Assembly (NCBI GenBank): GCA_900544065.1
Contig: UQTR01000061.1
Coordinates: 1 to 13,592 of the forward strand
Source: an uncultured Collinsella sp.
GTDB taxonomy: Bacteria; Actinomycetota; Coriobacteriia; Coriobacteriales; Coriobacteriaceae
Direction of reading: 5' to 3'
Length of the DNA stretch: 13,592 nucleotides
The stretch's first letter is position 1. The number at the start of each line of letters is the position of its first letter. A program made the translations under genes and the position numbers. This document shows positions 1-6,927 of the stretch, in pieces. Below the pieces are notes generated by a model, which did no database searches, was not told the DNA's origin, and saw nothing but the letters and a program-made list of their open reading frames with translations.

Positions 1-55
1 GGGGAGCGCTGTGCGTGAGCAGGGGAGCGTCGTCGCCCGTCTGCGTCTGATCCAT
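1..55 (-). CDS. Start of a divergent gene, product unknown (partial)
   Basis: An ATG at 55 on the - strand is preceded by a good ribosome binding site (AAGGGGAG, about six bases upstream) and opens a frame with no stop to the window edge. The 18 visible residues are MDQTQTGDDAPLLTHSAP. They are polar and show no signal peptide or recognisable domain. The gene would be divergent from trxB, so the stretch 56-173 would carry two back-to-back promoters. Only the start region is visible, so no function can be assigned, and the call rests mainly on the Shine-Dalgarno sequence. Confidence 0.45.
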   Translation of the reverse strand, partial: MDQTQTGDDAPLLTHSAP

Positions 56-173
56 CGATAACTCCCCTTCGACGTTGTAACACGGATTTATCATTGTAGT
101 GCATGAGTGTCACGTTCACGTAAATTTGGGTATGAGCGCAAAGAACGTCAATGTATCGACGAGAGGATATTCC

Positions 174-1112
174 ATGACTACCGATCAGCCGATTGATGTT
201 GCGATTATCGGTGGAGGCCCCGCGGGCTATGCTGCCGCCATTTACGCTGCGCGTGCCAACCTGACGACGACTGTGATTGAGCAGGGCATGTCGGGTGGAC
301 AGATCGCCACGACCAATGAAGTCGAGAACTATCCGGGCATTCCGCTCTTGAGTGGCGCCGAACTCGGCGAGCGTTTTCAGCAGCATGCAGAGGGCCTGGG
401 AGCACAGGTTGCATGGAGCATGGTTACGGGTATCGATTACGATGCCGATACAGCGCTGTTTACGGTGCATCATGATATGGGCGATACGCTGGCCTCTAGC
501 GTTATCGCTTGCATGGGTGCAACGCCGCGTCCGGCAGGTTTCGCTGGCGAGGATACGTATCGCGGTCGTGGCGTTTCATATTGCGCAACATGTGACGGCA
601 TGTTTTTCCGCGGAAAACAGGTCTTTGTAATCGGCGGTGGCAATTCGGCATGCGAAGAGGCGCTGTTCCTGTCAGACATTGCCAGCAGTGTGACCATCGT
701 GCTACGCCGCGACCAGTTTCGTGCGCCTGATGGTGTTGTTCAGAAGGTGCTCGAAAAAGACAATATTACAGTTAGGTACCAAACTAGTATTGTGGAGCTC
801 TCGGGCGAAGCTATGCCAACGATGATCACCTTTAAGGACAATGCATCCGGTGAGACTCATACCGAGTCATTTGAGCCTGGCTCGTTTGGCATCTTTGTCT
901 TTACCGGCACGCAACCCCATACCGAGCTTGTTGAGCATCTAGTCGATCTGGCACCTGATGGCGGCATTCTGACTGATGAATCCATGGCGACCCGCACGCC
1001 AGGCCTATTTGCTGCTGGCGATATCCGTTCCAAGCGTTTACGCCAGGTTGTGACCGCCGTTTCTGACGGAGCCATAGCAGCAACTAGCGCATACGCGTTT
1101 CTCCGTGGATAA
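174..1112 (+). CDS. trxB: Thioredoxin reductase (NADPH, FAD)
   Basis: A 312-residue cytosolic flavoenzyme that moves electrons from NADPH through FAD and a redox-active disulfide to thioredoxin. Visible motifs, in order: the N-terminal FAD dinucleotide-binding GGGPAG (residues 13-18); the active-site CATC (137-140) in the context GVSYCATCDG typical of low-Mr thioredoxin reductases; the NADPH-binding GGGNSA (154-159), with the phosphate-contacting arginine cluster at R178, R179 and R183; and the C-terminal FAD motif around GLFAAGD, followed by RQVV. The length is normal for the family. The start at 174 is chosen over an in-frame ATG at 99 because GAGAGGAT lies just upstream and the protein then begins directly before the FAD fold. 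No thioredoxin gene is visible next to it. A hairpin terminator follows. Confidence 0.93.
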   Translation: MTTDQPIDVAIIGGGPAGYAAAIYAARANLTTTVIEQGMSGGQIATTNEVENYPGIPLLSGAELGERFQQHAEGLGAQVAWSMVTGIDYDADTALFTVHHDMGDTLASSVIACMGATPRPAGFAGEDTYRGRGVSYCATCDGMFFRGKQVFVIGGGNSACEEALFLSDIASSVTIVLRRDQFRAPDGVVQKVLEKDNITVRYQTSIVELSGEAMPTMITFKDNASGETHTESFEPGSFGIFVFTGTQPHTELVEHLVDLAPDGGILTDESMATRTPGLFAAGDIRSKRLRQVVTAVSDGAIAATSAYAFLRG

Positions 1113-1156
1113 GTACGATAATATATCTTATGTAAGGTTGCTATCAATTAACTAAA

Positions 1157-1198
1157 TGGCGGGACGATGCATCAGTGCGCTGTCCCGCCAATTTTCTT
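1157..1198 (+). terminator. Rho-independent terminator after trxB
   Basis: A perfect 9-bp stem, TGGCGGGAC (1157-1165) with GTCCCGCCA (1182-1190), encloses a 16-nt loop and is followed by ATTTTCTT. It lies 45 bases after the trxB stop and separates trxB from the DUF1836 gene. The loop is long for a terminator, so efficiency may be moderate. Confidence 0.75.
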
Positions 1199-1265
1199 GC
1201 CGGCTATGTGGTATGCAAAACTAGATAACCTAGAATACAATATAGAAAATGAACGGAGGACCTTT

Positions 1266-1877
1266 ATGAACCACGTTAAACACGTTATTCCGATGTCCGA
1301 TTCGTCGGTCAGTATTAAGCCTGAGGATATTCAGCCCACTGTGCTGCCCGATGCATTTATTCAGTCCGAAATCGTGCGCAAACTCAATACGTTGAGTCTG
1401 CCGCGCTATGACCAGTTGCCCAATGTGACGCTCTATCGCGACCAGGTTATTGAGTATGTTGCGCTGTGGATGGAGCCGCTGTCCATTTGCGTTGAGCAGC
1501 CCGTCATTACGCCATCGATGATCAACAACTACGTGAAGGTCGGCCTGGTGCCTGCTCCGGTCAAAAAGCAATATGGCCGCGAGCAGATTGCCCGTCTGAT
1601 CGCTATCTGCATTTTTAAGCAGGTGCTACCTATTGCTGCTGTGCAGGCACTCTTTAACATTCAGCGATTGAGCTACGATGCCCCGACGGCCTTCGACTAT
1701 GTGGTTGATCAGCTCGAGGCATCGATTCGTTCGGCGTTTTCCGTCGAGCCGACGCCGGTTCCCGATACGGCGCATCAGGTAACGCGTGAGTCGCTGCTTG
1801 TGCGCAGCGCGGTTTCATCCTTTGTTTCGAAGGCTTACTTGATGAGCTATCTCAAGTTCAACGGATTTAATAGCTAG
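1266..1877 (+). CDS. DUF1836 family (MerR-like HTH) protein
   Basis: A 203-residue protein recognised as DUF1836 (PF08876) from the block at about residues 79-130: ITPSMINNYVK, then PAPVKKQYGREQIARL, then a hydrophobic helix and KQVLP. This block resembles a MerR-type winged helix and is usually read as a DNA-binding fold, but its targets are unknown. The N-terminal 45 residues are not conserved in any way I recognise. The start at 1266 is supported by GGAGGA at 1255-1260, five bases upstream; the open frame extends further 5' but without an equally good site. The gene appears monocistronic, with terminators on both sides. A 12-mer just upstream (1216-1227) recurs inside the palindrome before degV. 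Confidence 0.85.
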   Translation: MNHVKHVIPMSDSSVSIKPEDIQPTVLPDAFIQSEIVRKLNTLSLPRYDQLPNVTLYRDQVIEYVALWMEPLSICVEQPVITPSMINNYVKVGLVPAPVKKQYGREQIARLIAICIFKQVLPIAAVQALFNIQRLSYDAPTAFDYVVDQLEASIRSAFSVEPTPVPDTAHQVTRESLLVRSAVSSFVSKAYLMSYLKFNGFNS

Positions 1878-1886
1878 CCGACGTAT

Positions 1887-1937
1887 AAAACGGGCGGGAC
1901 AAAGAGCCATCTGTCGCTTTGTCCCGCCCGTATTTTT
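1887..1937. terminator. Bidirectional terminator between DUF1836 gene and degV
   Basis: A perfect 15-bp stem, ACGGGCGGGACAAAG (1890-1904) with CTTTGTCCCGCCCGT (1917-1931), encloses a 12-nt loop. ATTTTTG follows on the + strand and TTTTAT on the - strand. It sits between two convergent genes, ends 20 bases before the degV stop, and can serve both. Its core is the same as in the trxB terminator. Confidence 0.92.
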
Positions 1938-1950
1938 GCTTGGTTGGACT

Positions 1951-2817
1951 TTATTTGCCCGAAGCTACGCCCATGCCGTAGCCGATGATGAGGCCGTGCA
2001 TCTCGGCGTAATAGGAATCCAGGCCGTTGCAGGGCATGATGATGGTCTTGGAGCCGGGCCAATGCTCGACTATGCGGTCAGTAAGCGCCTGGGCTCCAGC
2101 TTCGTTCTCAACGTGATCGATGATGACCTCGCCGCCCGTAAAACCCTCGGTTTCCATGGTGTCGATGATCTTGTTGAGCATCTTCTTTTCGCCACGCGTG
2201 TGCCCGACGAGTTCGATTTTACCGGCCTCGCTCGCCGTGCCCAAAATGCGGATATTGAGCTTGTTGGCAATGACGCCGGCTGCCTTAGGGATACGTCCGG
2301 CTTTAGCGAGGTTTTCGTAATTGCACAAACTGAAGAGGATTTTGCTGTTCTGTTCAAGGCTATCGAAGTATGCGCAAGCATCCTCGAATGAGACATCCGG
2401 GTTGCTTGCAAGATAGCGGTCAAACAGCAAGAAAATGAGGTCCATTTTGCCGCCAGCTGCGCGTGAATTGACTAGATGAATCTGTCGGTCGGGCTCCTCG
2501 GCAAGAACCATATCGCGAGCCGTGGCTGCTGCGTTGTAGCTGCCCGACACGCCCTCAGAGATCGGCATGCAGATGGTCTTGTCTGCCAATTTGAAGAGCT
2601 CGGCCCACTCCCCTACGCTGGGACAAGCGCTTGAAGAAGCGTTCGTCTCCGCCTGAACAGCGCAGTTGAGCTCATGTACATCGAGCGAAAGGTCATCGAC
2701 GAAATCACGCTCCCCCACTCGAATTTTGAGGGGCGCAAATGCAAAGGTGGTATGGGGCGCGGTCGGTTGCCAATCGCGGAGGTTACAGCTTGAATCGGAG
2801 ATAAGTGCCCAGCTCAT
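1951..2817 (-). CDS. DegV family fatty-acid-binding protein
   Basis: A 288-residue soluble protein of the DegV/FakB family, which binds a fatty acid between two lobes and in Firmicutes presents it to a fatty acid kinase. Visible signatures: N-terminal SDSS (7-10); SSACPS (62-67), the serine-containing ligand loop; GVSGSY (89-94); L-AKAGRIP (170-177); and HTRGEKK (206-212). The usual C-terminal signature (IGTHxGPG) is altered: the corresponding segment reads HGLIIGYGMG (274-283), without the second histidine or GPG. The start at 2817 is preceded by AAAGGA with a six-base gap. It is a single gene with its own candidate promoter and a shared terminator. No FakA-type kinase is in the window, so the ligand and partner are unknown. 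Confidence 0.85.
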   Translation of the reverse strand: MSWALISDSSCNLRDWQPTAPHTTFAFAPLKIRVGERDFVDDLSLDVHELNCAVQAETNASSSACPSVGEWAELFKLADKTICMPISEGVSGSYNAAATARDMVLAEEPDRQIHLVNSRAAGGKMDLIFLLFDRYLASNPDVSFEDACAYFDSLEQNSKILFSLCNYENLAKAGRIPKAAGVIANKLNIRILGTASEAGKIELVGHTRGEKKMLNKIIDTMETEGFTGGEVIIDHVENEAGAQALTDRIVEHWPGSKTIIMPCNGLDSYYAEMHGLIIGYGMGVASGK

Positions 2818-2846
2818 AGAGGGTCCTTTCTAATAGTTCCTCAACA

Positions 2847-2875
2847 ATTATAGCCATCTTGCAAACCGAATGTAC
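2847..2875 (-). promoter_or_regulatory. Candidate degV promoter
   Basis: An exact TATAAT lies on the - strand at 2852-2847, 29 bases before the degV start, leaving a short leader with the ribosome binding site. The position 17 bp upstream (2875-2870) reads GTACAT, a poor -35, and it is the outer end of the palindrome at 2871-2909. The promoter is therefore either weak, activator-dependent, or controlled by whatever binds that palindrome. Confidence 0.5.
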
Positions 2876-2909
2876 GGCTATCTAGTTTTGAATACTAGAT
2901 AGCCGTACA
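2871..2909. repeat. Perfect 16-bp-arm inverted repeat upstream of degV
   Basis: TGTACGGCTATCTAGT (2871-2886) and ACTAGATAGCCGTACA (2894-2909) are exact reverse complements around a 7-base centre TTTGAAT. No U-tract follows on either strand, so it is not a standard intrinsic terminator, and the NlpC/P60 gene already has its own terminator at 2930-2956. It overlaps the -35 position of the degV promoter. It could be an operator, a transcript hairpin or a small repeat element. Confidence 0.8.
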
Positions 2910-2919
2910 AGATTAGAGA

Positions 2920-2956
2920 CATAAGAATAGACCTCGCGACTTTAAGCCACGAGGTC
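2920..2956 (-). terminator. Terminator after the NlpC/P60 gene
   Basis: Read on the - strand, GACCTCGTGGC and GTCGCGAGGTC form an 11-bp stem (two G-T wobbles) around TTAAA, followed by TATTCTTATG. It begins 26 bases after the stop codon at 2983 and closes the - strand cluster. Confidence 0.75.
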
Positions 2957-2982
2957 CACATTCACACGCTGTGTAAGATGAC

Positions 2983-4107
2983 TTAGTAGCGCACGAAGAT
3001 ATAGTTGTTGTTCATGCCGGCGGCAACGGAGCTGATGATAACACCTGTGTTGTAGTCGGAAGCATGAATCATCTGACCACCACCGATGTAAATGCCGGTG
3101 TGGTACGAGTTGACCACAACGTCACCGGGCTGCGGATCGGACACACGCGTCCAGCCCATAAAGGTACCCGTGGTGCCGAGGCGGCAATAGCGACCAGTGA
3201 GGCAATAGCTAACAAAACCAGAGCAGTCGAAGCTGTTCGGGCCAATTCCGCCCCAGGAATAAGCGCAACCAAGCTTGCTGTATGCACGCGAGACAACAGA
3301 ACCGCCATCGACGGACTGGCTCGGAGCAGAAGGCGTCGGAGCCGGAGCAGGCGTGGAGGGCTGCGGCGTCGGAGCGGGTGTCGGCGTAGGAGCCGGAGTG
3401 TTGCCGCCCTGGTTGTTATTGCTGGTCTGACCACCGTTGTTGGTGTTCTCGGTCGTACCGGCAGTCTCGTTGCTCACCGTGGCCTTCTCGGCAGTACTGG
3501 CGTTGATGCCGGCCTGCAGCGCGGCGTTGGCCTCGGCCTCGGCGGCAAGCTCGGCCTGCAGCTGCGAATCCAGGGAGTTTACGACGTTCTGGGCTTCAGC
3601 CTGCTGAGCATTAAGCTCGTCGACCTTCTTTTGCGTGGCGGCGACGTTCTTCTCCTGCTCGGCCTGTTTATCGGTTAGCTGCTGCTTAAGCTCCTTGACC
3701 TCTTGAATGGTCTGAGCCTGCTTATCGGAAACTTTGCCGTAGTAGAACAGACGGTTGAGCATATCGCTCAGATCATCGACACCCGTCAGAACCTGAAGCA
3801 GGCTCAGACCGCCGGTTTTGTACTCGCCGGCGACATAGGTCGAGAGCTTGGCCTGACCATCGGCGATCTCCTGCTGCTTTTGCGTGATCTCGCCGGCAGT
3901 CTGATCGAGCGCCTGCGTCTGCGTGGCGAGCTCATCGTAAATCTGCTGGGTTTGGGTACCGATCTGCTCGAGCTTCGTACGAGCAGCGGCAAGGTCGGAT
4001 GCGGTATCGGCGTAGGCAGGAGCCGCGAGGCCCAAGCCCAAAACACAAGCGAGGGTTGCCGTAGCAGCGCAGCATGCCATGTTTTTGTGCGTGTTTGCTG
4101 TGCGCAT
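2983..4107 (-). CDS. Secreted coiled-coil NlpC/P60 peptidoglycan hydrolase (C40)
   Basis: A 374-residue exported protein. Residues 1-33 form a signal peptide (basic start, hydrophobic core, cleavage expected after AYA). Residues about 35-200 are rich in Q, E, K and A with heptad character and form a long coiled coil, as in PcsB, RipA and CwlO type hydrolases. Residues 203-268 are a low-complexity linker (N/G/T-rich, then PAPTPTP repeats). The C-terminal domain (about 268-374) is NlpC/P60: catalytic Cys295 in FDCSGF, His336 in SYHTGIYIG and His348 in MIHAS. It should cleave stem-peptide bonds in peptidoglycan at division or during wall turnover, with the coiled coil probably controlling activity. 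It is the last gene of the cluster, 32 bases after apt, with GGAAAGGAAG before its ATG. Confidence 0.92.
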   Translation of the reverse strand: MRTANTHKNMACCAATATLACVLGLGLAAPAYADTASDLAAARTKLEQIGTQTQQIYDELATQTQALDQTAGEITQKQQEIADGQAKLSTYVAGEYKTGGLSLLQVLTGVDDLSDMLNRLFYYGKVSDKQAQTIQEVKELKQQLTDKQAEQEKNVAATQKKVDELNAQQAEAQNVVNSLDSQLQAELAAEAEANAALQAGINASTAEKATVSNETAGTTENTNNGGQTSNNNQGGNTPAPTPTPAPTPQPSTPAPAPTPSAPSQSVDGGSVVSRAYSKLGCAYSWGGIGPNSFDCSGFVSYCLTGRYCRLGTTGTFMGWTRVSDPQPGDVVVNSYHTGIYIGGGQMIHASDYNTGVIISSVAAGMNNNYIFVRY

Positions 4108-4139
4108 GTAGCTTCCTTTCCAGTAACTAAGGGTAACGG

Positions 4140-4670
4140 CTAGTCTACCGTCACCAGGCTAAAGAGCTCAACATCTTCGTCAGTCGGCGTGAGCTTCTCG
4201 CGCGGGTTGAGAAACGCAAGCTCAAGGATACACCCGTAGCCCACAAGCTTTGCGCCCATATCTCGCACAAGTTTACCTGTTGCCTCGACGGTTCCGCCCG
4301 TCGCAATCAAGTCGTCCAGAATCAACACGGTATCTTTAGAGGTAATGGCATCGGCATGGATCTCGATAGAGTCGGTGCCGTATTCGAGCTCATAGCTCTG
4401 GCTCACCGTCTTGCGGGGCAGCTTGCCCGGTTTACGTGCGGGAACAAAGCCGGCGCCCAGAGCGACGGCCACGGGAACGCCTACCATAAAGCCGCGAGCC
4501 TCGGGACCCACGACCTTGGTGATTCCCATGCCGGCAAAGTGCTCGGCGAGGGCATCGGTCATGGCTTTGAGCGCCTCGGGATTGCCAAAGAGCGGCGTGA
4601 TGTCTTTAAAGACGACTCCGGGCTCGGGATAGTCGGGGATGTCGACGATTTGAGATTCGAAGTCGTACAT
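4140..4670 (-). CDS. apt: Adenine phosphoribosyltransferase
   Basis: A 176-residue cytosolic purine salvage enzyme converting adenine and PRPP to AMP and pyrophosphate. The PRPP-binding motif VLILDDLIATGGT (115-127), with the acidic pair D119-D120, is intact. The flexible-loop segment KPGKLPRKTVSQSYELEYG (80-98) and the early PEPGVVFKDITPLF (15-28) are typical of APRT. The start is the ATG at 4670. A TTG at 4685 in the same frame is less likely because TTGAAAGG there supplies the ribosome binding site for the ATG. The gene lies 40 bases after the MerR-type gene and 32 before the NlpC/P60 gene, on the same strand, so co-transcription is probable. Confidence 0.95.
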   Translation of the reverse strand: MYDFESQIVDIPDYPEPGVVFKDITPLFGNPEALKAMTDALAEHFAGMGITKVVGPEARGFMVGVPVAVALGAGFVPARKPGKLPRKTVSQSYELEYGTDSIEIHADAITSKDTVLILDDLIATGGTVEATGKLVRDMGAKLVGYGCILELAFLNPREKLTPTDEDVELFSLVTVD

Positions 4671-4710
4671 TGCATGGCCTTTCAATGGGTTGCCGAAATA
4701 TCAACAGCGG

Positions 4711-5589
4711 TTATTTGTCCGCGGTGACGGTGCCGGATTGCAAAGGGGCGACGACCTTGAGCGGCTTTACGAGAGAATCCTCGTTCGAAGCCGGCGCGGT
4801 AGTTTCTTCGTTTTTGGCCTTGGTGGACTCGGAGCGAGCAATTTCCTCATCGAGTGCATCGATGTCGGCGTCCTCGACCACGGCGTTGAGCGATTCAAAA
4901 ACGCGGTTCTTGAGCAGCGCAGTGTGCACACCCTCGGTCAGGTCGTGAAGCTTCTTAAACGCACGCTCGAGCTTGGCGTCGCGCTCGTCATCGGAGGTAT
5001 CCATGCCGAGCATGCTCACGAGAACCTGCTCAAACATCGAAGACTCGCGGTTTGCCGACGATACGTACTGACGCAGGTTGCGCGGCTCGATATGGAAGCG
5101 CGACAGCTCGGAGCAGTAGCGGATGATCGGAAAATCGCGACCATCGACAAGCTCGCGATTCTGCGGACTCTTGATAATACGGATAAGGTCATTCTCGGCG
5201 AGCGACCGGATAAACGAAATCTCGACGCCCAGCATATCGGGAATGGTCTCGATGGGATGCAGCTTTTGCTTAGTCTCCTTGGGCTCCGTCTTGAGCGGAA
5301 CATCGGACAGCAAGCCCACCTCGTAGGCGAGCGTTGACAGGTCCGTGGCGTTTTCCAGGCGCTGCTTAATCACGTTGAGCGGCATATAGCGGGTCTTCTG
5401 CAGGTGCAGAATGACCTCCAGGCGATCAACGTCCTCCTTGGAGTACTGACGGTATCCCTTAGGCGTACGATGAGGGGTAATGAGCCCCTCATCCTCTAGA
5501 AATCTAATTTTTGAGTTCGAAAGATCGGGGTATGCGCCTCGAAGTAGGTTGACGACTTGGCCGATACTCAGATAGTTGCGTTCGGCCAT
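4711..5589 (-). CDS. MerR family regulator, FtsR-like
   Basis: A 292-residue DNA-binding protein. Residues about 6-80 form a MerR winged helix: LSIGQVVNLL, SKIRFLEDEGLITPHRTPKGYRQY and the following helix with RYMPL. The middle (about 110-200), with ISFIRSLAENDLI and EPRNLRQYVSSANRE, resembles actinobacterial FtsR (Rv1828 type) rather than metal-sensing MerR proteins, and no metal-binding cysteine cluster is present. FtsR in Corynebacterium regulates ftsZ; whether that holds here is inference. The last 80 residues are charged and alanine/glutamate-rich, probably disordered. It starts three bases after the FHA gene stop, with TAGGG in the FHA tail as ribosome binding site, so the two are likely translationally coupled. 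In mycobacteria the FHA gene garA also precedes this regulator. Confidence 0.87.
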   Translation of the reverse strand: MAERNYLSIGQVVNLLRGAYPDLSNSKIRFLEDEGLITPHRTPKGYRQYSKEDVDRLEVILHLQKTRYMPLNVIKQRLENATDLSTLAYEVGLLSDVPLKTEPKETKQKLHPIETIPDMLGVEISFIRSLAENDLIRIIKSPQNRELVDGRDFPIIRYCSELSRFHIEPRNLRQYVSSANRESSMFEQVLVSMLGMDTSDDERDAKLERAFKKLHDLTEGVHTALLKNRVFESLNAVVEDADIDALDEEIARSESTKAKNEETTAPASNEDSLVKPLKVVAPLQSGTVTADK

Positions 5590-5592
5590 GCC

Positions 5593-6027
5593 CTACTCAC
5601 CGGTTTCGATGCGCTCCGGCGTGCTCTCGTGGTAGATGAGCGTAAACGTACCGATCTGAACGGAAGAACCGTCGTGCAGCGGGGCTGCATTGACGATGGC
5701 ACCGTCGACCCAGGTGCCATTGAGCGATCCCAAGTCCTCGATGCGAGCGCCGAGGCCCTCGCGAATAATGCGCGCGTGGCTGCGCGAAACAGTCATGTCG
5801 TTGAGGAAGATGCCGTTCGCGGGATCGCGGCCGATGGTGGTCACGTCGTCCTCGAGCTCAAAAGCGGCACCCGTCTGCGGACCCTTGACGATGGACAGAA
5901 CGGGGGCGGTGATGCGCACGTTGGCCATGAGGTCGGGAACGGTGACGTCGCTTGAAGGCACGCGGAATACGCAGGTAGCGTCAGCAGTCTTATCATTCTG
6001 AGGCATATTGTTAACCATGTTGTCCAT
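5593..6027 (-). CDS. FHA domain protein, GarA-like
   Basis: A 144-residue cytosolic phosphothreonine-binding protein. The FHA domain spans about residues 44-137, with G66-R67, S81, H84 and SLNGT (101-105) at the expected phosphopeptide-contacting positions. The N-terminal tail carries DATCVFR (16-22), aligning with ETTSVFR of mycobacterial GarA and OdhI, the site that is phosphorylated by Ser/Thr kinases and then folds back on the FHA domain. Here the second threonine (T18) is kept but the first is alanine. GarA/OdhI control 2-oxoglutarate and glutamate enzymes; targets here are unknown. The start at 6027 has AGGGG five bases upstream; methionines at 6018 and 6006 lack such a site, and the frame opens at a TTG at 6060. 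It sits between the phosphatidyltransferase gene and the FtsR-like gene. Confidence 0.88.
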   Translation of the reverse strand: MDNMVNNMPQNDKTADATCVFRVPSSDVTVPDLMANVRITAPVLSIVKGPQTGAAFELEDDVTTIGRDPANGIFLNDMTVSRSHARIIREGLGARIEDLGSLNGTWVDGAIVNAAPLHDGSSVQIGTFTLIYHESTPERIETGE

Positions 6028-6093
6028 GACAACCCCTAACTTATCGCGGACGTGCCGCAAATAATGAACCGTACGTAATCATACCCCAACGAA

Positions 6094-6798
6094 TCAGTCT
6101 TCGATTTCAGGGTTCAGAAAGTCGATGTCCTCGTCCTCGGGATGCGCGAGAGCCTGTTTAATGGCCACTCCGCCCTTAATGGAGTAGATGACAGCCGTGA
6201 GCATGGAGAAGATCACGCCGCCGTACACAAAGAAGATGCCGAGGGGCACCGAGCTTCCGTTGAGGCCCGGGAAGGCCTTAAGGGTTGAAGGTAAAAGATG
6301 CAGGCCGTCAATAACGGGGAAACCGAGCAGCATGAGCGAGAAGCCGGTCATGAGCAACGCTGTGGCAATCTTTCCGGGGAAGACGACATCGATGGGGCGA
6401 CGGTGATAATGACGCACGATAAGCGTGCCGATGCCCAGATAGATGTCGCGGCCAATAATGAGCACGCAGACCCAGATTGGCAGCTCTCCGCGAACCACCA
6501 GTCCCAGCACGCCGGTGAACAGCAACGCACGGTCGCAAATGGGATCCATGACCTTGCCGAGCCACGAGACCGTCTTAGTCATGCGGGCGATCTGACCGTC
6601 CATCCAGTCGGTGGAGGCGGCAACGGCGTAGATAACGATGGCGATGACGCGGTTGTTATCCGTCACAAACAGGTACAGAAATACCAGGGTGAGGATCAGG
6701 CGCGTAAAGGTAATGAAATTGGAGATCGTAAAGATCTTATTCGACGGGTAATCGGAAGTGCCGATAAGCTCCTTTTTGATCTTCTTTTTGATGCCCAC
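6094..6798 (-). CDS. CDP-alcohol phosphatidyltransferase (PgsA-like)
   Basis: A 234-residue membrane protein that transfers a phosphatidyl group from CDP-diacylglycerol to an alcohol. The family motif DGx2ARx8Gx3Dx3D is complete (D67, G68, A71, R72, G81, D85, D89), followed by further hydrophobic helices. The acceptor may be glycerol-3-phosphate (PgsA), but the motif alone does not exclude inositol phosphate or glycerol. The C-terminus is acidic. The start is taken as GTG at 6798, preceded by GGGGGAG; the frame is open to an ATG at 6924, but a candidate promoter (-10 at 6840-6835) lies inside that extension and the extra residues are not membrane-like. It is the first gene of the - strand cluster, 66 bases before the FHA gene. 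Confidence 0.88.
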   Translation of the reverse strand: MGIKKKIKKELIGTSDYPSNKIFTISNFITFTRLILTLVFLYLFVTDNNRVIAIVIYAVAASTDWMDGQIARMTKTVSWLGKVMDPICDRALLFTGVLGLVVRGELPIWVCVLIIGRDIYLGIGTLIVRHYHRRPIDVVFPGKIATALLMTGFSLMLLGFPVIDGLHLLPSTLKAFPGLNGSSVPLGIFFVYGGVIFSMLTAVIYSIKGGVAIKQALAHPEDEDIDFLNPEIED

Positions 6799-6834
6799 AG
6801 GACTCCCCCGCTGGTTAACGACAAAACTTTCGAT

Positions 6835-6863
6835 ACTATACCCGTTCCGGCGATGTCTATCCA
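6835..6863 (-). promoter_or_regulatory. Candidate promoter of the phosphatidyltransferase cluster
   Basis: On the - strand, TGGATA (6863-6858) and TATAGT (6840-6835) are separated by 17 bp, giving a sigma-70 like promoter with transcription starting near 6828, about 30 bases before the GTG start. It would serve the whole - strand cluster. Confidence 0.5.
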
Positions 6864-6927
6864 GCGCAGCCATAGAGAGTCCAGACATGTGGAGGACGCC
6901 TCTGGGCTGCGCTGGATTCTGCATTTG

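Noticed and set aside
1936..2391. + strand open frame of about 150 codons opposite degV.
   Set aside because: It is fully antisense to a recognisable DegV gene, and it starts within the bidirectional terminator region.
3064..3678. + strand open frame of about 200 codons opposite the NlpC/P60 gene.
   Set aside because: It is the antisense shadow of the proline/alanine linker and coiled coil, with low-complexity Arg/Ser repeats and no domain.
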